Assembly (NCBI GenBank): GCA_040901795.1
Contig: JBBDYH010000140.1
Location: 13,318-77,317 of the forward strand
Direction of reading: 5' to 3'
Origin: JBBDYH01 sp040901795
Lineage (GTDB): Bacteria; Planctomycetota; Planctomycetia; Pirellulales; JALHPA01
Length of the DNA stretch: 64,000 nucleotides
Positions 41,984 through 49,907 of the stretch are shown one piece after another. A model generated the notes under the pieces. It was not told the origin of the DNA. It was given only the letters and a program-made list of their open reading frames with translations, and searched no databases. The position numbers and the translations under genes are program-made. How positions within the stretch are numbered: the first letter of the stretch is position 1; every line of letters starts with the position of its first letter.

Positions 41984-43858
41984 TCATTCGGATTTACCGA
42001 GGTATTGCGCCTTGGCGTCTTCATCGATCCAGATGTCCTTGAGCGGGTGGATATCGTGAAAGTTCTGATAGTACCCGCGCACGTACGGCTTCGACATGCT
42101 GGTTGAGACGTAGAAGTAGGTCGGGATGATCGGCAGCTCGTCCATCAGAATCTGTTCGGCCTGCCGAAAGTACTCCAACCGCTGTTGCTCGTCCGGCTCG
42201 TGCTGGGCCTTTTGAACCAGCTCATCGTACTGGGCGTTGCTCCAGCCGGTCTGGTTGTTGCCGCCATCGGTGACCCACATCGTGAGATAGGTGTTGGGAT
42301 CGGGATAATCGCCCGTCCATCCAGCGCGCGAGACTTGATACTGCATGGTCTGCTGATTTTGCAGATAGGCCTGCCACTCCAAACCACGCAGCTCAACTTG
42401 AATGCCCAGGTGGCGCTTCCATTGATACTGAAGGAGCTCGGCCACGGCCTTGTGGATGTCGTTGGTGTTGTGCTGAATGGTAATCGGCGGCAGACCACGA
42501 CCACCGGGGTAGCCCGCCTCGGCTAAGAGCGCGCGGCCCTTTTCGGGATCGAAATCTTCGCACTGCGCGGGGATATACCCAGAACGCTTTTGGACGACCG
42601 GCGGCACCAGGCTCCGCGCGGGCTGCTGGCCGGCCATCGTCACGCGCTCGACAATGTCGCGCTTGTTCAGCGCCAGGTTGAGCGCCCGGCGGACCAGCAC
42701 GTTGTCCAACGGCGGCCGCGTGACGTTCAGCCGATAGTATTCCGTCGTGATGAACGGCTCCGGTTGAAAGTCCGGCCGGTTCTGCCGGAGCAATTCCGGC
42801 GCGAGCGGTCCGGGGACGAATTCAATCCAGTCGGCCTGATTCGTCAAATACAGATTCAAGCCGGTCGTGACCGAATCCGCGGCCAGCGCGTCGACGACAT
42901 TCAGCCGCACATTCTCACGGTCCCAATACGTCTCGTTTTTCACCAACCGAATCCGATCACGCACGCGCCGCATTTGCAGTTTGAACGGCCCGTTGGTGAC
43001 GATGTTCTCCGGTCGCGTCCACTCCACGTTGCTGTACGACTCGACGCAGCGACGATTGACCGGAAACAATGGATAGAAGCCCACCAGGTCGAGAAAGTAG
43101 GGGACGGGATGCTTTAGCTGGACCTCAAGCGTGTGGCTATCGAGCGCCGTGAGGCCGACGGAATCGAAGTCCAACAGCAGCCAGGCGTAGTCTTCGCCAT
43201 CGTTCCCCCCTTGCTGAAAGCGGCGCGATTGGCCATTCACCTCGACGACGTACGTTTTCTCCGCCGCCGCCTGATCCGAGCCATCCGCCGGCTCGACCGC
43301 GGTGAGCTGGCCCTTCACAATTTCGCCGGGTGCAAACGGCCGACGGTTTTCCTTGGGCGCCGCGTCGTTTTTGGGAAGCTCGATTTCGACGTTGTCCCCC
43401 ACGTCGAGTTCCTGCTTGGTAAAACGCTCGGCGTTGACCAGGTACCACAGCTCGTAGGAGTACTCGGCGGCCATCGCGGGGTGCAAAAAGCGACGCCAGG
43501 AATAGATGAAATCCTGGGCAGTGACCGGCGTCCCGTCTGTCCATACCGCGTCCTTGCGCAGATGGAACGTGTACGTCTTCTTGTCCGCGGAGATGTCCCA
43601 GGACTTCGCCACGCCGGGAATGGGGTGCAGGTCCTCAGGATGCCAGGCGCAAAGTCCCTCGAAGAGCTCGCGGATAATCCGCCCTTCCGGCACGCCGGTC
43701 GCCGTCGCCGGGTCGACGGTTTTAAGCTCCGCGCGATTGACGAACGTGTAATCCGCCGGCGGCAGCGTGCCAAAAGACAGTGAATAGCCGACTGCCGCCA
43801 GCACGAGCACGGCCACCACGATCAAGAAGACGTTGCGCGATGGGAATGGTCGGTGCAT
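41984..43858 (-). CDS. oppA: Oligopeptide ABC transporter substrate-binding protein (OppA-like)
   Basis: 624 residues. N-terminal membrane anchor (about 10-30, VFLIVVAVLVLAAVGYSL) without a lipobox cysteine. SBP_bac_5 signatures: AELKTVDPATATGVPEGRIIRELFEGL (about 43-69), YTFHLRKDAVWTDGTPVTAQDFIYSWRRFL, and GWTGDYPDPNTYLTMW near 507-522. Between about 155 and 235 an extra segment (KNDAAPKENRRPFAPGEIVKG... to RRFQQGGNDGEDYAW) interrupts the usual alignment; it is rich in Glu/Lys and beta-like, perhaps an added subdomain. It is first in the opp cluster, followed by repeats and oppB. Confidence 0.9.
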   Translation of the reverse strand: MHRPFPSRNVFLIVVAVLVLAAVGYSLSFGTLPPADYTFVNRAELKTVDPATATGVPEGRIIRELFEGLCAWHPEDLHPIPGVAKSWDISADKKTYTFHLRKDAVWTDGTPVTAQDFIYSWRRFLHPAMAAEYSYELWYLVNAERFTKQELDVGDNVEIELPKNDAAPKENRRPFAPGEIVKGQLTAVEPADGSDQAAAEKTYVVEVNGQSRRFQQGGNDGEDYAWLLLDFDSVGLTALDSHTLEVQLKHPVPYFLDLVGFYPLFPVNRRCVESYSNVEWTRPENIVTNGPFKLQMRRVRDRIRLVKNETYWDRENVRLNVVDALAADSVTTGLNLYLTNQADWIEFVPGPLAPELLRQNRPDFQPEPFITTEYYRLNVTRPPLDNVLVRRALNLALNKRDIVERVTMAGQQPARSLVPPVVQKRSGYIPAQCEDFDPEKGRALLAEAGYPGGRGLPPITIQHNTNDIHKAVAELLQYQWKRHLGIQVELRGLEWQAYLQNQQTMQYQVSRAGWTGDYPDPNTYLTMWVTDGGNNQTGWSNAQYDELVQKAQHEPDEQQRLEYFRQAEQILMDELPIIPTYFYVSTSMSKPYVRGYYQNFHDIHPLKDIWIDEDAKAQYLGKSE

Positions 43859-44337
43859 CGGAAATCGATGGCCCCCTCAAAAGCAGGTATTCCGGTCGTG
43901 CGCTGCCCGGAACTGTAATTCATGTTACCCGGTAAGAAGGGCGCAGATAACCCGCCGAGGTTGGAGTTCAAGCTTTAGCTTGCAGCTTGCCGCCGCGATG
44001 TTCCCGCCGCGGCGGGCAGGCAGTGCCGACCTGAAGGCTGTACTCCACCGATGCGGCTGTTTAGAATGTGCCTGTTCGAACCGGCCGCTCGCCGGGAACA
44101 ACTTTGTCCACGTTCTGTGGCGGTGCGAGCGAACGGTTGCGAACACGCGTTTCCTTTTCAAATTGCGGCGGATCGTCCCCAGCTTCCACGCCTGTCAGCG
44201 TCCATCGATGCGCGCTTTTGCGCCTCGTGCAGTGCTGTAGCGCCGTGGTAGCGCCACGACCATAACTAAGCCGCCGCGAAAACGAGCGCGACAGCGTCGG
44301 CCAACGGAGTGCCACTCATTCAATAAGGGATTTAACC
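43859..44337. other. Intergenic region between divergent oppA and ArsR genes
   Basis: 479 bp with no convincing gene. It includes a ggagttcaagctttagcttgcagc repeat segment (about 43959-43985), also a dispersed type. Promoters for oppA and the ArsR gene must lie here, but no -35/-10 pair stood out. Short frames on the minus strand read through the repeat and are not supported. Confidence 0.5.
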
Positions 44338-44730
44338 GTGAACCTCCTCGAAGATCCGCCCCTTCAGGAAGCGCACGCGCGCTCCAGCGACAGCCCGTCC
44401 TGTCCCGATCCTCTGCCCCAGTTGATCCAACTATTCCGGCTGCTGGCCGACGAGACGCGGCTGCGCATTCTCCGTCTGCTGGTGGAAACCGGGGAGTTCC
44501 ACGTGCGGGCCCTGTGCGACAAGCTCGGCCAAAGCCAGCCGGCGGTGAGCCACCACCTGGCTTTGCTGCGCACTGCGGGGCTCATTGAGTGCCGACGCCA
44601 GGGGAAGCACAACTTCTATCGGTTCGCGCCGAATAAGTTCGAAGAAGTTCTCGATCTCGTCTTCGCCGACAAACCGGCGGCCGACCGGCGCGTCCGCCTG
44701 GGCAAGTATGTGCTGAGCTGCAGCAAGTAA
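44338..44730 (+). CDS. ArsR-family transcriptional regulator
   Basis: 130 residues starting at GTG 44338, seven bases after aaggga. The winged-helix domain covers about 25-100: LIQLFRLLADETRLRILRLL (about 29-48), then LCDKLGQSQPAVSHHLALLRTAGLIECRRQGKHNFYRF. A short C-terminal tail ends in two Cys-containing residues (YVLSCSK). No metal-binding CxC motif of the ArsR type is obvious. Target genes are unknown; oppA is divergent and 479 bp away. Confidence 0.9.
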   Translation: MNLLEDPPLQEAHARSSDSPSCPDPLPQLIQLFRLLADETRLRILRLLVETGEFHVRALCDKLGQSQPAVSHHLALLRTAGLIECRRQGKHNFYRFAPNKFEEVLDLVFADKPAADRRVRLGKYVLSCSK

Positions 44731-44786
44731 TGCTTACCGCTGAGAGGATCACGGCGCCTGTGCGAAGTCCAAAGTCAGGCCGAACG

Positions 44787-45170
44787 TCAGCGCGCAAAGC
44801 GCGACCTTCCGCGGCCAAACCAGAATGCAAAGACCGCGCCCAGCACCAGCATGAGCCAGGTGATGCCCCTTAGCTCTTGAAGATGTGTGACAAAGAAGCT
44901 GAAGCTCTGATCCGCGACAAACGGAAAATGCCACCATTCCAGCACAATGCCGAGTACGGCGGCGAGGGCGGCGCAGAGGATCGCATTCGCTCGTGATACT
45001 CCCCCAGAAATAGCGCCGCATGCAAGACCCACCAGTGCGCCGGGCAGCGCCAGCCCATAGAATCCCTGATCAAAAAGCCAACCCACGGCAAACCAGCCAA
45101 GGACGGCGCCGATTACGGCTCCGGCCATTCCTCGCAGGATGACCATCGCATCGGAATTGGCTCGTAGCAT
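44787..45170 (-). CDS. Small membrane protein, third gene of an unknown operon
   Basis: 127 residues with four predicted spans: about 12-32 (GMAGAVIGAVLGWFAVGWLF), 37-58 (FYGLALPGALVGLACGAISGG), 62-80 (ANAILCAALAAVLGIVLEWW) and 103-120 (GITWLMLVLGAVFAFWFG). Glycine-rich helices suggest tight packing. It starts five bases after the stop of the gene at 45176-45496. No family recognised. The operon partners are soluble. Confidence 0.75.
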   Translation of the reverse strand: MLRANSDAMVILRGMAGAVIGAVLGWFAVGWLFDQGFYGLALPGALVGLACGAISGGVSRANAILCAALAAVLGIVLEWWHFPFVADQSFSFFVTHLQELRGITWLMLVLGAVFAFWFGRGRSRFAR

Positions 45171-45175
45171 AACGC

Positions 45176-45496
45176 CTACTTGCGGGGAGTGACCCGCTTA
45201 TCAATTTCAGCAGCCGAATGCTGCGCGGCCAACTCCGCGACCCACTGTTCGACAACGCTCGTTGCCTCATGGGGGTCCTTCGTAAAGTACGGCGCGCGAA
45301 CATGCGCTAATCCGTGAGTGGCCGTAATGCGATAGGCACTATCGATGGAAGACCAACCCGCGCAGACTTGAGTGCTGTCTGGAAGAACCACTTCCAGCAT
45401 GTCTTCGCTGAGGTCAGCGGTGTTCACAGAAGCGTAGATCGCGCCGACCACTTCGCAACCCAACGCTTCGTCAATGAGTGGCTGAACCGTTCTCAT
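45176..45496 (-). CDS. Soluble protein, second gene of an unknown operon
   Basis: 106 residues from ATG 45496, whose ATGA overlaps the stop of the preceding gene (45493-45496). Sequence features: LIDEALGCEVVGAIYASVNT, DMLEVVLPDSTQVCAGWSSIDSAYRITATHGLAHVRAPYF, and a C-terminal helix VVEQWVAELAAQHSAAEI. The alternation of strands and a long helix suggests a small alpha/beta domain. No family recognised. A longer frame up to 45604 exists but would overlap the neighbour widely, so the coupled start is preferred. Confidence 0.7.
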   Translation of the reverse strand: MRTVQPLIDEALGCEVVGAIYASVNTADLSEDMLEVVLPDSTQVCAGWSSIDSAYRITATHGLAHVRAPYFTKDPHEATSVVEQWVAELAAQHSAAEIDKRVTPRK

Positions 45497-45873
45497 ACTC
45501 GAATACCCTTTTGTCTTAATGCGGTCGCCGAAATCGGTCTGCCGCGAACCGCGCCCGAGCGGTGCCACTCCGCAAGCACATAATAGGTTAGCTCGCCGGA
45601 ACAAGCCCCGACGTGATCGCCAAGATCTGGCCGTTCCATATAGAACATTCGCTTTACGGTTGACGGGCTAGCGATCTCAACTCCTTCATTAACGCATCGC
45701 AATTCAAGATCACGCACATCGTCGTCAGTTCGAAGCAAGTGTGGATTGTATTGCGATTCGGATTGGTGCTGTGCCGACCAGAGTTGAGCGTCTCCGTTAT
45801 CCCACGTACGTGCGGTGGCCTTCCGATGTTTTAGTCTTCTTTGCCAGGCTTGCGGCCATTGCTGTTTGCCCAT
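45493..45873 (-). CDS. Soluble protein, first gene of an unknown operon
   Basis: 126 residues. A basic N-terminus (KQQWPQAWQRRLKHRKATART), then WDNGDAQLWSAQHQSESQYNPHLL, DDVRDLELRCVNEGVEIASPSTVKRMFYMERPDLGDHVGACSGELTYYVLAEWHRSGAVRGRPISATALR. No family recognised. Its stop overlaps the start of the 45176-45496 gene by four bases and the third gene is five bases further on, so the three are one translationally coupled unit. Confidence 0.65.
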   Translation of the reverse strand: MGKQQWPQAWQRRLKHRKATARTWDNGDAQLWSAQHQSESQYNPHLLRTDDDVRDLELRCVNEGVEIASPSTVKRMFYMERPDLGDHVGACSGELTYYVLAEWHRSGAVRGRPISATALRQKGIRV

Positions 45874-45978
45874 CGCCCGTTCCCAGCGGAATGCTCACAG
45901 TGCTCTCCGGCGCACGCGCGAAGGCACCACAACGCAATTATACCACGACGGTTTTGGCAAACGATGCAGAACTGCCAG

Positions 45979-46824
45979 CTAGGCCTTGCCCGCCAACATC
46001 GCCGCGCGGTCTCGCAGGCAGGAATCGCCGCACGAGTGAATCTCCTGCGCCAGACGGGCGTAGTCCTCCGCCCCGTGGCTGTCGGGAGCGTATTGAAAGA
46101 TCGACTGACCGAAGCTGGGCGACTCGGCCAGGCGGATGTTGCGGCGGATCCGCGTCTGGAAGGTGCAGGCGTCGGCCCACGATGCGTGGCTGCTTGATTG
46201 TCGCTGGAAGAACTGCTCGACGTCCTGACCGACTTCAGCGGCCAGCCGCGTGCCCGATTCGAACAGGCACAGCACCACGCCGGTCAACCGTAACCGGTCG
46301 TTAAGCCGCTTGGCGACTAGCTCGATGGTCTGCAACAGCTTGCTCAGGCCGTGCAGTGCGAGGAAGTGCGGCTGGAGCGGCAGAATCACCTCGTCAACCG
46401 CGGCCAGTGCATTGAGCGTCAGCACACCCAGCGAAGGTGGGCAGTCGATAATCAGGTAGTCGAACTCGTCGGCCGCCACCTGCAAGTCTTCGGCCAGTTT
46501 GTCGCGCAATACCACTTCACGCCCAACGACGCCGACCAGCTCGACTTCCGCGGCGGCAAGGTCGATGTGCGAACCGGCAACCCACAGGTTTTCGGCCACC
46601 TGCTCGCGCACCGCGGCGAGCGTGGTGTCGCCGGTCATACAATCGTACATCGAATGCGGGTGCTCGCCGGGTGTCAGCCCGATGTGCAGCGACGCGTGCG
46701 CCTGCGGATCGAGATCGATCAACAGCACGCGCTGACCCATTGCCGCCAACGCTGAGCTGAGATTGACCGCCGTCGTCGTCTTGCCGACGCCGCCCTTTTG
46801 ATTGAGGATCGCAATCGACCGCAT
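45979..46824 (-). CDS. ParA-family ATPase (orphan)
   Basis: 281 residues from ATG 46824; the frame extends upstream only through a repeat. It begins MRSIAILNQKGGVGKTTTAVN with the deviant Walker A motif (KGGVGKTTT, 10-18), then RVLLIDLDPQAHASLH and YLIIDCPPSLGVLTLNAL. This is a soj/ParA-type P-loop ATPase, which positions cargo or DNA along the nucleoid. No parB, gid or chromosome origin gene is next to it, so it is an orphan and its cargo is unknown. Downstream (minus direction) comes the unknown three-gene operon after a 105-bp gap. Confidence 0.88.
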   Translation of the reverse strand: MRSIAILNQKGGVGKTTTAVNLSSALAAMGQRVLLIDLDPQAHASLHIGLTPGEHPHSMYDCMTGDTTLAAVREQVAENLWVAGSHIDLAAAEVELVGVVGREVVLRDKLAEDLQVAADEFDYLIIDCPPSLGVLTLNALAAVDEVILPLQPHFLALHGLSKLLQTIELVAKRLNDRLRLTGVVLCLFESGTRLAAEVGQDVEQFFQRQSSSHASWADACTFQTRIRRNIRLAESPSFGQSIFQYAPDSHGAEDYARLAQEIHSCGDSCLRDRAAMLAGKA

Positions 46825-46856
46825 GCTTGGAACTCCGTTTCCGCTGAGAAATACTA

Positions 46857-46951
46857 CTGTAGGGAACGGCCTCAGTGCCGTTCCGCTAGGCTGGTTTACG
46901 TGGCTACGCCGCTTGGCGCTTCCGGAACGCCACGGAGGGCGTTCCCTACAG
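46857..46951. repeat. Inverted repeat upstream of parA-like gene
   Basis: ctgtagggaacggcctcagt (46857-46876) is mirrored by ggagggcgttccctacag (about 46934-46951), with smaller palindromes gtgccgttcc and ggaacgccac between them. The 95-bp unit lies in the promoter region of the ParA-like gene. Confidence 0.65.
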
Positions 46952-47020
46952 AGGTGGGGCGGATTATACGCAGCGAGGTCCGATCGTCCTAGGGCGTTCG
47001 CCACCGAAGCCCAAGCGGTG

Positions 47021-48214
47021 CTATCGCACGGGCCGCGCTGCGGTGACTCGTCCGGTTCGCGGCTCAGTCTTCGCCGGCTTTGGCGAATCCTTTCGCGCCA
47101 CGGTCTCGGGCATCAGCTCATCGAGCACGTCGAGCACCACGGAGGTGGGAATGGCGTAGCTGGCCACGCGCTCGGCCCGCGCGATGTTCACGCCGACGAC
47201 ACGGCCATCGAGATCGACCAGCGGGCCGCCGCACTCGCGCGGCCGCAGCACCGTGTCGTGCTGAATCGCCTTCGCAAAGCCGCCGCGTCGCTCGGAGAGC
47301 TCACCTCCCAGTCGATTCTGAAAGTCGCGCCGGCTGCCGGTCATCCGGTTCCCCAGCGTCGTCGAAATGTCGAGTTCTTCTTCGCCGCGTCGGACCTTAA
47401 GATGCACGCGATCCCCGGGCCGAAATCCGCCGACCATGTCGATCAGCGCTTCGCGCGTCGTCACCACGCGGTCATTGATCCGCACGATGATGTCATTAGC
47501 CTGCAACCCGGCCCGTGCCGCGCTCGTACCTTCGAGCACTTGATCGACGCGCGGTCCGTCGTCCGCCTGGCCGACCGCAATGCCCAGCACGCCGCTAGGA
47601 GCGGCGATCGTCCGCGGCCCGACACTGACAACGCCGATTGCCAAAGGTTCTCCAGCCATGCCGGCCGTCGCTAGAAAGCTGCCGACAGCCGGAGATCCAT
47701 CGCGCGCCCAGCGCACCGGGACGAGGTTCTGGGCGTCGATTTTCAAAAGTGCCAGGTCGGTGTCATCGTGAGTGCCAACGAGACGCGCCTCGTACATCTT
47801 GTCGCCCGGCAACTTACAGACGATCTTCCCGGTTAGCTCGCTGGCCTTCGTGAGGATGTACCCCTCGGCACTAACGACCGTGCCTAATGCAACCGGCTTG
47901 TCATCGCACAACACCTGCACCGTCCCCCGGCCGGCATCGGCGACGACCTGGCGGAATGGCGCCTTCACCATGGTGTGGTTCTTGCCTTCGTCGCCGGGAT
48001 AGCGATTGCGGCGCACCCTGATTTGCTCCACGACGAACGGAATCAGGCCTTGCTGCGAGGAGTCGCTCTCGGCATCCGCGCGCTGTGTCCCCTCGGCCGA
48101 GTTTGGCGCCGGGCGCGAGCGAGCCTGCGATCCAGGTTGCGCTGCCGGCACGGTGACAGCGCTCGCGGTGATGAGCAATGAACCTAGGCAGCGGTGAAGC
48201 GAGATAAGTCTCAT
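47021..48214 (-). CDS. HtrA-like protein with degenerate active site and internal PDZ domain
   Basis: 397 residues. Signal peptide about 1-25. The trypsin-like fold starts with GTVQVLCDDKPVALGTVVSAEGYILTKASEL; the position of the catalytic His (usual TAAH) is Ser 125. The Asp is kept in DTDLALL (153). The nucleophile loop reads RPRECGGPLVDLDGRVVGVNI, with Cys 328 where GDSGGP has Ser. A PDZ domain (about 214-288, GVLGIAV...GTSAARAGLQANDIIVRIND) is inserted between the first barrel and this loop, not at the C-terminus. So the protein is probably not a serine protease and may bind or scaffold. The intact HtrA is the upstream neighbour (155-bp gap). Confidence 0.82.
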   Translation of the reverse strand: MRLISLHRCLGSLLITASAVTVPAAQPGSQARSRPAPNSAEGTQRADAESDSSQQGLIPFVVEQIRVRRNRYPGDEGKNHTMVKAPFRQVVADAGRGTVQVLCDDKPVALGTVVSAEGYILTKASELTGKIVCKLPGDKMYEARLVGTHDDTDLALLKIDAQNLVPVRWARDGSPAVGSFLATAGMAGEPLAIGVVSVGPRTIAAPSGVLGIAVGQADDGPRVDQVLEGTSAARAGLQANDIIVRINDRVVTTREALIDMVGGFRPGDRVHLKVRRGEEELDISTTLGNRMTGSRRDFQNRLGGELSERRGGFAKAIQHDTVLRPRECGGPLVDLDGRVVGVNIARAERVASYAIPTSVVLDVLDELMPETVARKDSPKPAKTEPRTGRVTAARPVR

Positions 48215-48369
48215 GATGGTGCAATCAACAAAGTCGCTAGTTCTGTCCCGATGAGATTACTCTCTCAAATGTGGTCTACCGCCCTATGGTTCGTCAAGCT
48301 TTCCCGTCAAATACCTGATGTAGTGGGCACTCTATCGCTGCCGGCCCATGGCTAATTGCCGGGTCAGTG

Positions 48370-49461
48370 CTAGTCCTCGCGGCCGCCGATCGTGACCTCC
48401 AGCCGCAGTGTGCGCCCGTCGCGACGAATCTCCACCATGACGCGCTCGCCCGGCTCGCGCGCCCGAACCGCGCGCGACAGGTTCTCGAAATCCGTGAGCG
48501 GCCTGCCGGCGAACTTCGTGATTACGTCACCCGGTTGGATGCCGGCCTCCTCGGCGGGACTACCCGGATTCACGTGTGCGATTCGGGCATCCTTGGAGTT
48601 ATTCGCGCCGACTACGCCAATAAATGGCTCAATGCCCGACTGTGAACCCCATGCTTCCCCTCTCACCAAACGATCCCAATGGTCGCGGTAGGCAGAGACC
48701 GGCACGTGGACGTTCGTCGTGAGCGAATTGCCGATGCGGCTGTGAATGCCGATCACGCGGCCTTGCATGTCGAACAGCGGCCCACCTGAATCCCCACCCA
48801 CTAGTGTGCAGTCCGTCGTGATGCCGTCGTCTTCCATCCGTAGAACGCGGCCCAAGCGAACGACGGCGTTCCGCCCCTGCTCATAACCACCGGGATGTCC
48901 GGTGCCGAGGCACCACTGTCCGACCTTGATCTTGTTCGAATCGCCAACCGACGCCGGCTGCCAGGTGCCGCCTTCGGTGATCTGCAAAAGGCCCGCGTCG
49001 AGATCGTAGAAGACGCCGAGCGTCTTTCCTCGCACCATCCGGCCATCTTCCAGGATGAACGTCACGTCCCGGCCGGGCGCACCGGCGACGTGCGCCGCAG
49101 TCAAAACATGCCCTTCCTTGGTCACGATGACGCCGCTTCCCTGGGCCGGCCCCACACGCACACCCACGGTCGATTGCATCACCTGCTCGCTCAGCCGCTG
49201 GGTGACTGCTTGCATGGCTTTGAGCTCGGCGACGGTCGTTGGTGCGCCGCCGGCGAAAATGGCGGCCGGATCGCGCCCTGCAGCGGCGCTGGCGCCAACC
49301 GCTTTCGTCGTAGCGGCTGGTTGGCGCGCTTGCGATATCCGTTGGGAGGACCCAGCCACACTGCCACGGCTTCTGGCTTGTTGCCCATCGGCGAGCGTCG
49401 CCGGCAGCAGCCCCACTGTCAGGAAAAGCGCCAGTTGGCGTAATAGTTTTGCAACAATCAT
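48370..49461 (-). CDS. HtrA/DegP-type serine protease with PDZ domain
   Basis: 363 residues from ATG 49461, chosen because a signal peptide (LLRQLALFLTVGLLPATLA) follows; the longer frame to 49578 has none. Catalytic triad: His 124 in HVLTAAHVAG, Asp 155 in YDLDAGLLQI, Ser 225 in GGDSGGPLFDM. One C-terminal PDZ domain (about 280-360, RIAHVNPGSPAEEAGIQPGDVITKFAG). A long Ala/Ser-rich linker (about 27-75) precedes the protease domain. It is the first gene of a two-gene unit with the degenerate homologue. A periplasmic protein-quality role is expected for the family. Confidence 0.9.
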   Translation of the reverse strand: MIVAKLLRQLALFLTVGLLPATLADGQQARSRGSVAGSSQRISQARQPAATTKAVGASAAAGRDPAAIFAGGAPTTVAELKAMQAVTQRLSEQVMQSTVGVRVGPAQGSGVIVTKEGHVLTAAHVAGAPGRDVTFILEDGRMVRGKTLGVFYDLDAGLLQITEGGTWQPASVGDSNKIKVGQWCLGTGHPGGYEQGRNAVVRLGRVLRMEDDGITTDCTLVGGDSGGPLFDMQGRVIGIHSRIGNSLTTNVHVPVSAYRDHWDRLVRGEAWGSQSGIEPFIGVVGANNSKDARIAHVNPGSPAEEAGIQPGDVITKFAGRPLTDFENLSRAVRAREPGERVMVEIRRDGRTLRLEVTIGGRED

Positions 49462-49578
49462 CGCTGGTACCGCCTGCCGGTTGACTCGAGGATGTCGATC
49501 TCTAAGCGCCGTCTCCGCCCAATTGTTACATGCGTGCCGACCACTACGACGTGGAAACACCGGCGCCGCCCACCTCAT

Positions 49579-49907
49579 TTAAGGCTACCGTAGCGCGCGG
49601 GGCGAATGCCAGTGGCGAGCAACGAAAAAACCGGCGGCAACGGCTGGTCGGACGGATTGGGCCGAAAGATCTAACGCCTGCGAAAGTTATACGGCGTACG
49701 ACCGGCGGCGGTTCAGTGCGTGCTGGAGACCGCAGTGCTCGGGCTGACGAACGGTGCTTGCGGCGCGTGGGATGTGGTTGGCAAACATCGCCCCACCCCG
49801 ACAAGCGGGCGGTGGCGGAAGAAAACCCTTTCGGGGGCATGGTCTGGTTGCTAAACATGCCTCCACCGGGGGAAGCTCGGTGGTGACACGGCACTGCGAC
49901 ACGCGTT
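49579..49907. repeat. Repeat-containing gap upstream of the serine protease
   Basis: Two or three units of the family seen at 24132-24605 are present at about 49755-49885: ggttggcaaacatcgcccca and ggttgctaaacatgcctcca followed by cgacaagcggg and gggaagctcggtgg. The remaining sequence shows no gene. Confidence 0.55.

Noticed and set aside
43925..44161. Possible minus-strand small gene between oppA and the ArsR gene
   Set aside because: It translates a dispersed repeat (ggagttcaagctttagcttgc) and has no start signal.
45979..46951. Chromosome origin or partition locus
   Set aside because: ParA alone, without parB, dnaA, dnaN, gidA or DnaA-box cluster.
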